A stretch of 64,000 nt of DNA from Streptomyces caelestis (GCF_001279005.1 NZ_LGCN01000196.1:124001-188000), one strand, 5' to 3'. Positions 10,301 to 18,889 are shown, numbered from the stretch's first letter. A program made the numbers and translations. The notes: generated by a model not told the origin, from the sequence alone.

Positions 10301-10636
10301 CGGCTGACCCGCTTCGAGGGCGTCACCGTCCCCGTCGGCAAGCTCCTCGGCCTCACCAAGCGCGGCTGGGAACGCGGCACACCCGAGGACAACGGCGTGG
10401 AACGCTGGTTCTCCCGCCCGATCGCCCGCGACCGCCACCTCGTCATCGCCCTCGGCGACGGCATCGCCGTCGGCATGGTCGACGCGTTCCCCGACCAGAC
10501 CCTCGAGACCGTATGGATCGACACCGCCCCCGGTGACTACTGGGGCAGCCACACGTACCCGCACCGCCTCGGCGAGATCGACCCCGTCATCGCCTCCGAG
10601 ATCCTCGCCGACCTGACCGACATCACCGCCAAGTGA
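7337..10636 (+). CDS. DUF4132 domain protein (YehI/MolR-like), first gene of the MoxR-VWA operon
   Basis: A cytosolic protein of 1099 residues without signal or membrane segments. The first ~700 residues are helical, repeat-like and rich in Ala/Leu. The C-terminal part (roughly residues 830-1000), with DYEILQPFPQLGRPVHAF, GLTKRGWERGTPEDNG and VERWFSR, is the DUF4132 domain known from E. coli YehI and MolR. ATG at 7337 is preceded by GGGGAGGA at 8 bases; an upstream GTG-type start at 7307 lacks such a site. The stop overlaps the next start (GTGA). The molecular role is unknown; in this gene family it always travels with the ATPase and VWA partners found here. Confidence 0.88.
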   Translation: MHQEIADEDRFEMPAAWLRALPVLRAAAKPAEDAVEKAARRYAQEAAWFEAMFSSSGSDPELVKEGRAHREGSPSPLGAAVEIAVGWHHTMVDVLVDACVTEHGLPFAAGAVVELGWVNPHYKQSGSRRYDAALRRTTGYRTYHVWETAARVRDLLAAADEETRQRTVEALAGLRDSVERRIVVSYLVPEEHAWVDECCDGPIPNDSVLRRMLLLSLYRPEQIARIGEGARLGWNGWNLQLLATLANRLGPAVGSLLEDAFDGAYGSDGHRDVAGWAAELPTDDAFRLLLRKGGDRNVRPALLDAMNRYPRRALRLLSAAAAGDSEQASLSRMLLPLHVVTHPELTKETLPALPEASAAAVAPLLKRGERDAEAPAEALPALLVAPPWTRKRAGRKARVARDVPGAPQAEVAWKPGEQEAWAATIVDETPWWREHDWSREIQRMQQGTWRGDIRDARLFVTGPEDVVRPLLDAFAPEHVWDTESHLRPVAARHGLYALPMLSRLAARHPATAGGLLLPYRGVEVARQMAEWLVRRQSLRPTVIAWLRRHGRAAAAFLVPDAVGPAGRPRTHAEHALRQLAAGVGPEAVREIAAGCGAEAEEIVADLLAGDPLEAALPARMPSPCTWADPALFPQIRLTGGRGALPDDAVRHVTTMLQISKPGDVYPGLATVTEHCDAGSLAEFAWALFETWRFHGMPAKDSWALHALGLLGDDETVRRLTPLVRAWPGENAHHRAVEGLTVLAAIGTDTALRHLHGISQRVPFKALKKRAREKIDEVAEGLGLTTDQLADRLVPDLGLADDGSTVIDYGPRRFTVTFDEQLRPCVRDETGKLRKSLPAPGVKDDQELAPAERKRFAALKKEVRTIASDQLRRLEAAMVTGRSWTAAEFRELLVAHPLLRHLVRRLVWLGDGDGMVTAFRVAEDLTLADVHDDAWTLPADATVRLAHPLHLGDELEPWADLFADYEILQPFPQLGRPVHAFTDEEATGHRLTRFEGVTVPVGKLLGLTKRGWERGTPEDNGVERWFSRPIARDRHLVIALGDGIAVGMVDAFPDQTLETVWIDTAPGDYWGSHTYPHRLGEIDPVIASEILADLTDITAK

Positions 10637-11742
10637 GCCCCGCCGTGACCACAGTGAGCGACCCGCACCCGCCCCGCCTGCAGCGCCCGCCCGCAGAAGT
10701 GCGCCACGCCGACGAACTCGCCGAGCTGCGTGCCGGGGACACCGACCCGCGGCCGCCCGGCTGGCAGCTCAGCCTCCGTGCCGCCCTCCGCTTCGTGGTC
10801 GGAGACCCCGACGCCGGCATCAGCCGCAAGTTCGTCGGCAGCCCTTCGCTCGTCGAACGGGCCCTGGTGACCCTGGCCACCAACCGGGGTCTGATGCTCG
10901 TCGGTGAACCCGGCACCGCCAAGTCGCTGCTCTCCGAGCTCATCGCGGCAGCCGTCAGCGGCACCTCCACGCTCACTGTGCAGGGCGGCGCGGCCACCAC
11001 CGAGGACCAGATCAAGTACTCCTGGAACTATGCCCTGCTGGTCTCCGAAGGCCCCTCCCGCCGCTCCCTGGTGCCCGCCCCCATGCTCCGCGGCATGGCC
11101 GAGGGACGCATCGTCCGCTTCGAGGAGATCACCCGCTGCCCCCTCGAGGTCCAGGACTGCCTGCTCTCCCTGCTCTCCGAACGCGTCGTCGCCGTCCCCG
11201 AACTCGACGGCGACGACGGCATGGTCTTCGCCCGCCAGGGCTTCAACGTCATCGCCACCGCCAACACCCGCGACCGCGGCGTCAATGAGATGAGCGCCGC
11301 ACTCAAACGCCGCTTCAACTTCGAGACCGTCTTCCCGATACCCGACCTCGATACCGAACTCGCCCTCGTCGAAGCCGAGTCCACCGCCCTGCTCCGCGAG
11401 TCCGGAGTCGAGCGGGCACCCGACCGGGACCTCCTCGAGGTACTGGTCGGTACCTTCCGCGAACTGCGCGGCGCGCCCGGCCAGGACGACCGGCCCTCCG
11501 CGGTGATGAGCACCGCCGAAGCCGTCTCCACGGCCCACGCCGTCGGCCTGCGCGGCTGGTTCCTGCGCGGCGAGGCCGGCAACGCCGCCGACATCGTCTC
11601 CTGTCTCGCCGGCACCGCCGCCAAGGACAGCCCCGAGGACCTCGCCCGCCTGCGCCGCTTCCTCGAACAGCAGGCCCGCCTGCGCCGAGGTCCCCAGTGG
11701 CAGGCCCTCCACGACGCCCGGCACCTGCTGGACCAACGGTGA
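10633..11742 (+). CDS. MoxR-family AAA ATPase (YehL-like)
   Basis: 369 residues. Walker A is GEPGTAKS at residues 91-98. The Walker B region reads RIVRFEEITRC, with Glu-Glu in place of the usual Asp-Glu. A sensor-1-type Asn follows in VIATANTRDRGVNEMS, and then KRRFNF, the typical MoxR arginine-finger region. MoxR ATPases form hexamers and act as chaperones that insert metal cofactors or remodel VWA partners; the adjacent VWA gene fits that. The start GTG overlaps the upstream stop, and its own stop overlaps the next GTG. Compared with standard MoxR proteins it carries an extra N-terminal ~55 residues. Family call is firm, substrate unknown. Confidence 0.9.
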   Translation: MSPAVTTVSDPHPPRLQRPPAEVRHADELAELRAGDTDPRPPGWQLSLRAALRFVVGDPDAGISRKFVGSPSLVERALVTLATNRGLMLVGEPGTAKSLLSELIAAAVSGTSTLTVQGGAATTEDQIKYSWNYALLVSEGPSRRSLVPAPMLRGMAEGRIVRFEEITRCPLEVQDCLLSLLSERVVAVPELDGDDGMVFARQGFNVIATANTRDRGVNEMSAALKRRFNFETVFPIPDLDTELALVEAESTALLRESGVERAPDRDLLEVLVGTFRELRGAPGQDDRPSAVMSTAEAVSTAHAVGLRGWFLRGEAGNAADIVSCLAGTAAKDSPEDLARLRRFLEQQARLRRGPQWQALHDARHLLDQR

Positions 11743-14075
11743 GCACCGCCCGCGTCACCTTCCTGGGGGTGCGCCACCACTCACCGGCCTGCGCCGGCCT
11801 CGTTCGCCGCACGATCCGCGAACTGCGCCCGGCATACGTCCTGGTCGAGGGCCCCGCCGACATGAACGACCGGATCGGCGAACTGCTCCTCGGACACGAA
11901 CTGCCCATCGCCGTCTTCGGCCACTACCGCGGCACCGAACGGGTCGCCACCTCCTGGACCCCGCTGTGCGCGTACTCCCCGGAATGGGTGGCACTCACCG
12001 AGGGCCGTACCGCGGGCGCCGAGGTCCGGTTCATCGACCTGCCCGCCTGGCACCGCGCCTTCACCGACCGCCCCGACGGCGCGGCCAACCGCTACGCCGA
12101 CGCCGAGACCCGCTACAGCCGCGCCACCGAACGGCTCCGCGCCCGTTACCGGGTCGACACCGTGGACGCCCTGTGGGACCGCCTCTTCGAGATCGCCGAT
12201 CCGGACGGCCTGCGGGACCGCCTGGACGCCTACTTCGCCCTGGTGCGCGGCGACACCGAGGCCGACGACGGGGACCGCGCCCGCGAGCAGTACATGGCCT
12301 CCTGGGTCCGTGCCGCAGTCGCACACGCCGGCAGCCGGCCGGTCCTGGTGGTGACCGGCGGCTTCCACCAGCCCGCCCTGCGCGCCCTCACCGCCGCCCC
12401 CGGCACGTCTCCGGGCGCGGAACCCGCCGCATGGCCCCCGGTGCCCGTCCCGCCCGACGGGGCTGCGGGCGGCAGCTTCCTGGTGCCCTACTCCTTCCGC
12501 CAGATGGACGCCTTCGCCGGCTACCAGTCCGGCATGCCGTCCCCCGGCTACTACCAGCACCTGTGGGACGAAGGCCCCGACGCGGCCGCGAAAACCCTCC
12601 ATCGCACCGTCGTGGAACGGCTCCGCGCCCGCCGCCTCCCCGCCTCCACCGCCGCCCTGATCTCCGCCCACACCCTCACCGAAGGCCTCGCCGCCCTCCG
12701 CGGACACCCCCGCCCCGCCCGCGTCGACGTCCTGGACGGCCTCGCCGCCGCGCTGATCACCGACGACCTCGACCAGCCGCTCCCCTGGAACACCGACGGC
12801 CCCCTGAGGCCCGGCGCCCACCCCGCCGTCGTCGAAACGGTCGTCGCCTGCACCGGCGACCGCACCGGCCGCCTCCACCCCGACACCCCGTTGCCACCCC
12901 TGGTCCACCACGTGACTGCCGAGGAGATCCGCCTCGGTCTTGACGGCGACCGCACCCTCGACCTCGACCTCACCAACCCCCGAGGACTCGAACGCAGCCG
13001 CTTTCTCCACCAGTTGCGCGTCCTCGGCATCCCCGGCCACACCCGCCTCACCGGCCCCGACCACGGAGCCGACCCCCGCGACCGCGAAACCTGGGAACCT
13101 TGCCCCCGCACCGGCCGCGACGCCGCACTGACCGAGGCCGGCGCCTACGGAGCCCGCCCCGACGAGGCCGCCACAGCCCTCCTCGCCCGCCGCCTCCGCG
13201 ACACCGGTACAGCCGCCGACGCCGGGACCACCGCCGCCCTCCTCTTCGACGCCGTCCTCTGCGGAGCCGGAACCCTCTCCCGCGACCTCCTGGACGGCCT
13301 CGCCCACCGGATCCGTACTACCGCCGACCCCGGCCCCCTCGGGCGGGCCCTCGCCGTGGTACTGGGCCTCTGGCGCCATGACCGCGTCTTCGGTACCGCC
13401 CGTGACCCGCTGTTCGGCACCGTCCTCGACCACGCCGTCGACCGGATCTTCCACCTGGTGGAGGGCCTCCACGGCGGCCCGCCCGGCGTCGACGTCTCCC
13501 GCCTGCGCGCCCTGACCGCCGTCCGCGACGCCCTCCTCCACGCCGCACCCGCCCTTACCCTCACCACCCCGGAAACCGCCGCCGCAACCGCCGCCCGCAT
13601 CGCCCGCGACCGGCACGCCCCCGCCGACCTGCGCGGCGCCGCCCTCGGCCTGTGCCGCGCCCTCGGAGCCCTGGCCGAACCCGCCGGCGAGGCCGAAGCG
13701 TTCGCCGTCGCGGCCGACCCCGCCGTTCTCGGCGACTGGCTGGCCGGCCTGCTCGCCCTCGCCCGCGAAGAAATCCTGCGGCCCGCCCCGAAGGGCGAAC
13801 AGTCCCTGCTCGCCACCCTGGACGGCGTCGTCACCACCATGACCGACGACGTCTTCCTCCACGCCCTGCCCGCCCTGCGTCAGGCCTTCGCCTTCTTCCC
13901 GCCCCGTGAACGCGAACGCGTCGCACAACTCCTCCTCGACCGCCGGAACCTGCACGGCTCCGCCCGCACCCTGCTGCGCACCACCGCCGACCCGCTGCTC
14001 CTCGCCCGTGCCGCGGCCCTCGAGGAACACACCGGCCTCCTGCTCGACCGGCACGCCCTCGGAGCACCCCGATGA
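11739..14075 (+). CDS. DUF5682 family protein (YehM-like)
   Basis: 778 residues starting STARVTFLGVRHHSPACA, the signature opening of DUF5682, followed by AYVLVEGPADMND. This N-terminal part looks like a TraB/ChaN-like alpha-beta fold with conserved His and Glu residues (RHHS near residue 12, VEGP near residue 35). The remainder is helical and Ala-rich, ending in HTGLLLDRHALGAP. I use GTG at 11739, which overlaps the ATPase stop as GTGA; the longer frame from 11697 lies inside the ATPase gene. The stop overlaps the next ATG. No signal peptide is present. A catalytic function has not been shown for the family to my knowledge. Confidence 0.85.
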   Translation: MSTARVTFLGVRHHSPACAGLVRRTIRELRPAYVLVEGPADMNDRIGELLLGHELPIAVFGHYRGTERVATSWTPLCAYSPEWVALTEGRTAGAEVRFIDLPAWHRAFTDRPDGAANRYADAETRYSRATERLRARYRVDTVDALWDRLFEIADPDGLRDRLDAYFALVRGDTEADDGDRAREQYMASWVRAAVAHAGSRPVLVVTGGFHQPALRALTAAPGTSPGAEPAAWPPVPVPPDGAAGGSFLVPYSFRQMDAFAGYQSGMPSPGYYQHLWDEGPDAAAKTLHRTVVERLRARRLPASTAALISAHTLTEGLAALRGHPRPARVDVLDGLAAALITDDLDQPLPWNTDGPLRPGAHPAVVETVVACTGDRTGRLHPDTPLPPLVHHVTAEEIRLGLDGDRTLDLDLTNPRGLERSRFLHQLRVLGIPGHTRLTGPDHGADPRDRETWEPCPRTGRDAALTEAGAYGARPDEAATALLARRLRDTGTAADAGTTAALLFDAVLCGAGTLSRDLLDGLAHRIRTTADPGPLGRALAVVLGLWRHDRVFGTARDPLFGTVLDHAVDRIFHLVEGLHGGPPGVDVSRLRALTAVRDALLHAAPALTLTTPETAAATAARIARDRHAPADLRGAALGLCRALGALAEPAGEAEAFAVAADPAVLGDWLAGLLALAREEILRPAPKGEQSLLATLDGVVTTMTDDVFLHALPALRQAFAFFPPRERERVAQLLLDRRNLHGSARTLLRTTADPLLLARAAALEEHTGLLLDRHALGAPR

Positions 14076-15232
14076 CCCCCGACGACCCCCGCGCAGGACT
14101 GGAACGCTGGCGGCTGATCCTCGGCGCCCCCGCCGAACGCCGCACCGGCGGCCTCGACGGCCCGGACGCCGCCCGCGACACCGCCCTCCAGTGGCTCTAC
14201 GGCCGCGACGACGACCTCGCCCGCCGTGGTGAACGCCGCGGCACCGCCGACGGCCGGGAGGGCGGCGACGGCCCCTCCACGCTCGCCGTCGTCGACTGGC
14301 TCGACGACATCCACCGGCTCTTCCCCCGGGAGACGGTCGAACGCCTCGAACGCGACGCCGTGGAGACCTACGGCATCGACGAGATCATCACCGATCCCGA
14401 CGTTCTTCTCCGCGTAGAACCCAGCACCAGCCTGCTGCGGGCCGTGCTGCGCACCAAACACCTGATGAACCCGCACATTCTGGCCGCCGCCCGGCGCGTC
14501 GTCGAAGCCGTCGTGCGCGACCTGACGGAGCGACTGAGGCCGGAGGTCCGGCGCGCCCTCACCGGAGCCCGCTTTCGCCGCCCCAGCCGAGCCCCCCTCG
14601 CCCGGAACTTCGACTTCAGGGCCACCATCCGCGCCAACCTCGCCCACTACCGGCCCGAGGACCGCCGCATCCTCATCGAGCAGCCGCACTTCCACTCCCG
14701 AACCCGCCGCCACATCGAGCAGTGGCAGCTGATCCTCCTCGTCGACCAGTCCGGCTCCATGGCCGGATCCGTGATCCACTCCGCCGTCACCGCTGCCTGC
14801 CTATGGGGCCTGCCCGGACTGCGCACCCACCTGGTCGCTTTCGACACGCAGGTCGTCGACCTCACCTCCGACGTCACCGACCCCGTCGAACTCCTGATGA
14901 AGGTCCAGCTCGGCGGTGGCACCGACATCGCCCGCGCCGTCGACTACTCCGCCGGCCTCGTCGACAACCCGCGCCGCACGATCGTCGCCCTGATCACCGA
15001 CTTCTACGAGGGCGGCGACGCCCACCGCCTGACCCGAACCGTCCGCGACCTGACCGGACAGGGCGTCACCGTCCTCGGCCTCGCCGCCCTCGACGAGGAG
15101 GCCGCCCCCTCCTACGACCGCGACCTGGCCGGCCGCCTCGCCGAGGCCGGCGCGCACATCGGCGCCATGACCCCCGGCCACCTGGCCGAATTCGTCGCCG
15201 GGAGAATGGCCCACGGAGGACGAACGGCATGA
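14072..15232 (+). CDS. von Willebrand factor A domain protein (YehP-like)
   Basis: 386 residues. The N-terminal half is helical. The C-terminal half is a VWA domain with an intact MIDAS: DQSGS at residues 225-229, a Thr in GGGTDIARAVDYSAG, and a downstream Asp in VALITDFYEGGD. Such domains bind Mg2+ and act as ligand-binding scaffolds, typically the partner of a MoxR ATPase encoded nearby, which is the case here. No transmembrane segment or signal is visible, so it should be cytosolic. It overlaps both neighbours by 4 bases (ATGA), so equimolar production by translational coupling is likely. Confidence 0.88.
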   Translation: MTPDDPRAGLERWRLILGAPAERRTGGLDGPDAARDTALQWLYGRDDDLARRGERRGTADGREGGDGPSTLAVVDWLDDIHRLFPRETVERLERDAVETYGIDEIITDPDVLLRVEPSTSLLRAVLRTKHLMNPHILAAARRVVEAVVRDLTERLRPEVRRALTGARFRRPSRAPLARNFDFRATIRANLAHYRPEDRRILIEQPHFHSRTRRHIEQWQLILLVDQSGSMAGSVIHSAVTAACLWGLPGLRTHLVAFDTQVVDLTSDVTDPVELLMKVQLGGGTDIARAVDYSAGLVDNPRRTIVALITDFYEGGDAHRLTRTVRDLTGQGVTVLGLAALDEEAAPSYDRDLAGRLAEAGAHIGAMTPGHLAEFVAGRMAHGGRTA

Positions 15233-17187
15233 CCCGCACCGACCTGCTCGCCCTCACCCCCGACACCCTCGCCGCCCTCGCCAACCGCGGCCTGGTCAAA
15301 CGCGCCGCCAAGGACCTCGACGCCGGAGCAGGCCCCGACCTGGACGTCACCGGCGACCACACCGTGCACGGCTGCTTTCCTGACGGCACCGAGACCCGAC
15401 TGCCGACCGGCGCCACCCTGCAGGACGCCAGCTGCAGCTGCGGGGCCCACGGAGTCTGCCGCCACCGCATCGGCCTCGTCCTCGCCTACCAGCGCACCGC
15501 GACCGCATCGGACACCCCGCCGCCTTTCACCGACTGGTCCCCCGGAAGCATCGACGACACCGCCCTCGCCGAGGCCTTCGGCCGTCCCGTCCTCACCGCG
15601 GCCCGTCGCACCCGCGACCGCGGCTACCAGGCCGTCCTCCACCGCCCCACCCCCGCCGACCCCGTTCCCGCCGTCGAACTCCCCGCCTGCACCGTCCGCT
15701 TCCCCGTGCCCCACCGCCCCGGCTTCGCCGTCACCGACGCCGCCGAGCCGCTACGCGGCCCGACGGTCGTCCTCGCCGTCTGGGCCTTCCGAGCCGCCGA
15801 CACCGAGGGCAGCGACCGAGTCACCGTCGGAGGAAAGGAAACAACCCCGGACAACGGCGACAGCGCCCACCGCGCAGCCATGGACCTCGTCGACGAACTC
15901 CTCGTCGAAGGCGTCCCCCAGGCGGGCCCCGTCCTGGACGGAACCCTCCGCCGTGCCGGCGCCGCCCTCACGGCCACCGGCCGCCACTGGCCCGCCGCGG
16001 CCCTCGAGGGGATACGCCACCAGCTCGCCGAGCACGCCGTCCGCGGCGCCCGCCACGACCGCGAGACCCACGCCCTGCTCCTCGCCGAACTCCACGCCCG
16101 CCACCGCGCCGCCCCCACCGACCCCGCAGCCGTCCTCGGCACTGCCGAGACGGCCCGCACAGCCTTGCGCCGAGTCCGCCTCGTCGCCCTCGGCTGTCAC
16201 GTCGACGGCTCCGCCCGCGACCGCACCGCCGACGTCTTCCTCGCCCACCCCGACGCCGGTGTCGTCCTCGTTCTGCACAAACGCTGGGAGCTGCCCGACG
16301 GTCAGGCGCCCACCGGCCACGACCTCGGCTCCCGCAGGATCCTCGGTACGAACCTGCGCACCCTTGCCGCAGCCAACGTGGTCAGCGAGGCCACCTCCCG
16401 CACAGCCGGCCGCGCCGTGGAGATCGCCCGCGGCCGGATCGCCACCACGTCCGTCACCCCCGTCGGCACCGCCTGGGACGACCTGCCGCCCGGGCTGCTG
16501 GTCACCGACCTCGCCGCACAGTTCCCCGCCCCCGGTGCCCTCCCTCCCCGCCTCGTCCGCCCTCGGGTGGAGGCCGAGTCCATGCGCGTCCTCGCCGTCG
16601 CGGAGGCCGGACCCGTGCGGTACGACCCGGCCGCACAGCGCCTCGAAGCCGTCCTTCACGACCCGGCCGGCAACGAGGCCCTGCTGAGCGCCGCGCACAA
16701 CCCCCACTGCCCCGGCACCCTGGACGCCCTGGCCTACGCCCTCGCCTCCGGCACCGCCGACCGGATCAGCGGTTCCCTCCGCCATGACCGGGGCAGGGTC
16801 CTCCTCGCCCCTCTCGCCGTCCGCACCTCCCGCGGCGTCCTCGTCCCCGACCTCGCCCCCGGCGACGGCGACACCGCCCTCCCCGTCGCCCCGCACCCCC
16901 CGGACGATCCCCTCACCACCGCCCTGGAACAGGCCCTCGCCGCCCTCGCCGAGGCCGCCCACCAGGGCCTGAAGCACCTGACTGCCACCGACCACGACAT
17001 CCTCGAATCAGCAGCCGCCCTCCTGCGCCGAACCGGCTTCCACACCACCGCGGACAAGGTCTCCGCCGTGACGACCACCCTCCGCACCCACGGCCCGGCC
17101 CCCGCCACTTCCCACTGGTACACCGCCGTCATCCGCCTCACCACAACCCTGGAACTCCACCGGACCGGCCCGTACACATGGCCGTGA
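15229..17187 (+). CDS. SWIM zinc-finger protein (YehQ-like), last gene of the MoxR-VWA operon
   Basis: 652 residues. A SWIM motif CxCxnCxH is present as CSCGAHGVCRH with Cys69, Cys71, Cys77 and His79, early in the protein after an N-terminal KRAAKDLDAG helix. SWIM domains bind zinc and are used for nucleic-acid or protein contacts. The rest is Ala/Asp-rich and shows no enzyme motif I can name. ATG at 15229 overlaps the VWA stop and is preceded by GGAGGACG; the much longer frame from 14722 is inside the VWA gene. This completes the same set of parts as E. coli yehI-yehL-yehM-yehP-yehQ. Confidence 0.85.
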   Translation: MTRTDLLALTPDTLAALANRGLVKRAAKDLDAGAGPDLDVTGDHTVHGCFPDGTETRLPTGATLQDASCSCGAHGVCRHRIGLVLAYQRTATASDTPPPFTDWSPGSIDDTALAEAFGRPVLTAARRTRDRGYQAVLHRPTPADPVPAVELPACTVRFPVPHRPGFAVTDAAEPLRGPTVVLAVWAFRAADTEGSDRVTVGGKETTPDNGDSAHRAAMDLVDELLVEGVPQAGPVLDGTLRRAGAALTATGRHWPAAALEGIRHQLAEHAVRGARHDRETHALLLAELHARHRAAPTDPAAVLGTAETARTALRRVRLVALGCHVDGSARDRTADVFLAHPDAGVVLVLHKRWELPDGQAPTGHDLGSRRILGTNLRTLAAANVVSEATSRTAGRAVEIARGRIATTSVTPVGTAWDDLPPGLLVTDLAAQFPAPGALPPRLVRPRVEAESMRVLAVAEAGPVRYDPAAQRLEAVLHDPAGNEALLSAAHNPHCPGTLDALAYALASGTADRISGSLRHDRGRVLLAPLAVRTSRGVLVPDLAPGDGDTALPVAPHPPDDPLTTALEQALAALAEAAHQGLKHLTATDHDILESAAALLRRTGFHTTADKVSAVTTTLRTHGPAPATSHWYTAVIRLTTTLELHRTGPYTWP

Positions 17188-17539
17188 CTGGAAATGATGG
17201 TCCGCTGCATTCGCGTTGAGCCCCAGCACCTTGTGCACGTCGTCCTCGATCAGCTCTCGGTTCGGTGGGACGGGCCGGGTCCACGTGGGGCGGTCGCGAG
17301 GCGGGCGGCCGGCGGCGCCGACGGCCGGGACCAAGATGTCCTGACGAAGGGTGTGCGAGTGCTCAAGAGCGGCGGGCCCCGGGAGGACCAAGGATCGCGA
17401 CCAGCCTCTCTTCAGGGAGGCCGGCCATCCTCGGGGTCGCCTTGACTGAGGTTGGTGGACACCGACCGCGACAACCCCGACCGCCGGGTACGGCTGAGCT
17501 TCCTGGGCTGGGGATTCGCTTCGCCGGGGTTGTGCCGGT
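17188..17539. other. Gene-free stretch after the five-gene operon
   Basis: About 350 bases with no supportable gene. Minus-strand pieces such as IEDDVHKVLGLNANAADHHF near 17200-17280 look protein-like but are short and without a start. The second degenerate repeat copy (17437-17512) falls in its right part. Confidence 0.4.
17437..17512. repeat. Degenerate ~75-bp segment, copy 2 (see 6107-6182)
   Basis: Same orientation as copy 1 and alignable over about 75 bases, beginning CCTTGACTGAGGTTGGTGGA. In both copies the plus frame contains LTEVGGH. Copy 1 lies before and copy 2 after the DUF4132-MoxR-VWA cluster. Confidence 0.35.
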
Positions 17540-17577
17540 GAGGTCCGGCCCGCCACGACCGTGGCGGGCCGGACCTC
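17540..17577 (-). terminator. Strong hairpin after the CE1 esterase gene
   Basis: Perfect 18-bp arms (17540-17557 and 17560-17577; GAGGTCCGGCCCGCCACG) separated by two bases. It sits 20 bases beyond the esterase stop on the minus strand. There is no long U-tract, as is common in Streptomyces. Confidence 0.8.
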
Positions 17578-17596
17578 TGTACGGTCGCGGGGCGGC

Positions 17597-18889
17597 TCAG
17601 CCGACCTGGCAGGCGGATCCGTTGAGCTCGAATTCCGTTGGGGTTCCGGTGTCACCCGTGTGGGTGGCCTGGAAGCCGATGGAGGTGCTCTCCCCCGGGG
17701 CGAGTGTCCCGTTGTAGCTGACGTTCTTGGCCGTGACCGCACCGCTGGTGGGCGCGAAGGTCGCGTTCCAGCCGGAGATGATGGCCTGTCCGGAGCGCAG
17801 CGTGAAGGCCAGCGTCCACCCGTTGAGCGTCGACGAACCGGTGTTGGTGAGGGTGATGTTGTCGGTGAGACCGTTGTTCCACGCGCTGACGGTGTTCGTC
17901 ACCCGGCAGGCGCCGTTCGCCGGCGGAGGAGTGGTGGGCGGCGGCGTGGCCTGGTGCAGGCCGAAGAACGAGATGACCCTGGCGGTCATGCCGGAGGTGG
18001 GCAGGCTGTGGCCGACGCCCGAGACGCTGATGGCCTCGACGGGCGCCTGGGTGCTGTCGGCGCCGTAGCGGGTGCGGGTCCAGCCGGGCTGCGGGCTGTC
18101 GGTGAGCACCGGGGTCCGGCTCACGCCCAGCACGTCGGTCCACTGCTTGATCTCTTCGCCGAAGTTGTTGTAGTTCAGCGTCGTGTCCGTCGTGCCGTGC
18201 CAGAGCTGCATCCGCGGCCGCGACCCGCTGTAGCCGGGGTAGGCGGCGCGCACCAGGTCACCCCACTGCCGGGGCGTCTTGCTGATCCGGCCGTTGGCGC
18301 AGGCGCTGTTCCATCCCGATCCGTCGGTGGTGGCGAAACACCCGAACGGCACGCCCATGAACGCCGCTCCGGCCTTGAAGACGTCCGGGTAGTCGCCGAG
18401 GAGCACGTTGGTCATCATCGCCCCGGACGAAGCCCCGGCGACGTAGACGCGGTCGGCGTCGGCACCGTGGCGCTGTACCACGTGGTTCACCATGGAGGCG
18501 ATGCTCGTCGGGTCACTGCCCCCGTTGTGCCTGAGCGCCTGCGGGGAGGACACGTCGAAGCACTGACCGCTGACGTTGGCGTCCGGGTAGACCACGATGA
18601 ACCCGTACCGGTCGGCCAGCGAGGCGAACTCGGTGCCCGAGTAGAAGCCGGGCCCGGTGCCGGTGCAGTAGTGGACCGCGACCAGAACCGGCGGGTTCGC
18701 TCCGGCGCTGGTGGGCACGTACTCGTACATGCGCAGATTGCCGGGGTTGTTCCCGAAGTCGGTCACCTCGGCGAGGGAGGCGGCCCGTGCGCTCGGCGTC
18801 GCGAGGAGGAGGCCGGCGAGCAGGGGGACCACCCCGCCGAACAGTGCCGGCAGGAGTGGGCGTATCCGTAACTTTCGTCTGGCCTTCAC
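17597..18889 (-). CDS. Secreted CE1/PHB-depolymerase-type esterase with CBM2 (probable acetylxylan/feruloyl esterase)
   Basis: 430 residues from GTG at 18889, preceded by AAGGA at about 8 bases. A basic start (KARRKLRIR) and hydrophobic stretch ending TPSARA are a Sec signal. The esterase domain has the nucleophile elbow GASSG, an Asp in HGTTDTTLN and a His in GVGHSLP, completing a Ser-Asp-His triad. After a Pro/Thr linker (QATPPPTTPPP) comes a C-terminal family-2 carbohydrate-binding module with Cys near both ends and conserved Trp (GWTLAFTL, GWNATF). It should de-esterify xylan or related plant polymers while bound to cellulose. Codon 7 is TTA, implying bldA-dependent translation. Confidence 0.88.
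   Translation of the reverse strand: MKARRKLRIRPLLPALFGGVVPLLAGLLLATPSARAASLAEVTDFGNNPGNLRMYEYVPTSAGANPPVLVAVHYCTGTGPGFYSGTEFASLADRYGFIVVYPDANVSGQCFDVSSPQALRHNGGSDPTSIASMVNHVVQRHGADADRVYVAGASSGAMMTNVLLGDYPDVFKAGAAFMGVPFGCFATTDGSGWNSACANGRISKTPRQWGDLVRAAYPGYSGSRPRMQLWHGTTDTTLNYNNFGEEIKQWTDVLGVSRTPVLTDSPQPGWTRTRYGADSTQAPVEAISVSGVGHSLPTSGMTARVISFFGLHQATPPPTTPPPANGACRVTNTVSAWNNGLTDNITLTNTGSSTLNGWTLAFTLRSGQAIISGWNATFAPTSGAVTAKNVSYNGTLAPGESTSIGFQATHTGDTGTPTEFELNGSACQVG

Noticed and set aside
7709..10564. 951-codon minus-strand frame opposite the DUF4132 gene
   Set aside because: Gly/Val/Gln-rich translation without domains, mirrored by a real gene with ribosome site and operon context.
11781..14054. 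757-codon minus-strand frame opposite the DUF5682 gene
   Set aside because: Antisense shadow with low-complexity Gly/Val composition.
17200..17280. Minus-strand piece IEDDVHKVLGLNANAADHHF as a gene end
   Set aside because: Too short, no start and no stop consistent with an annotated family; kept only as a note on the gap.
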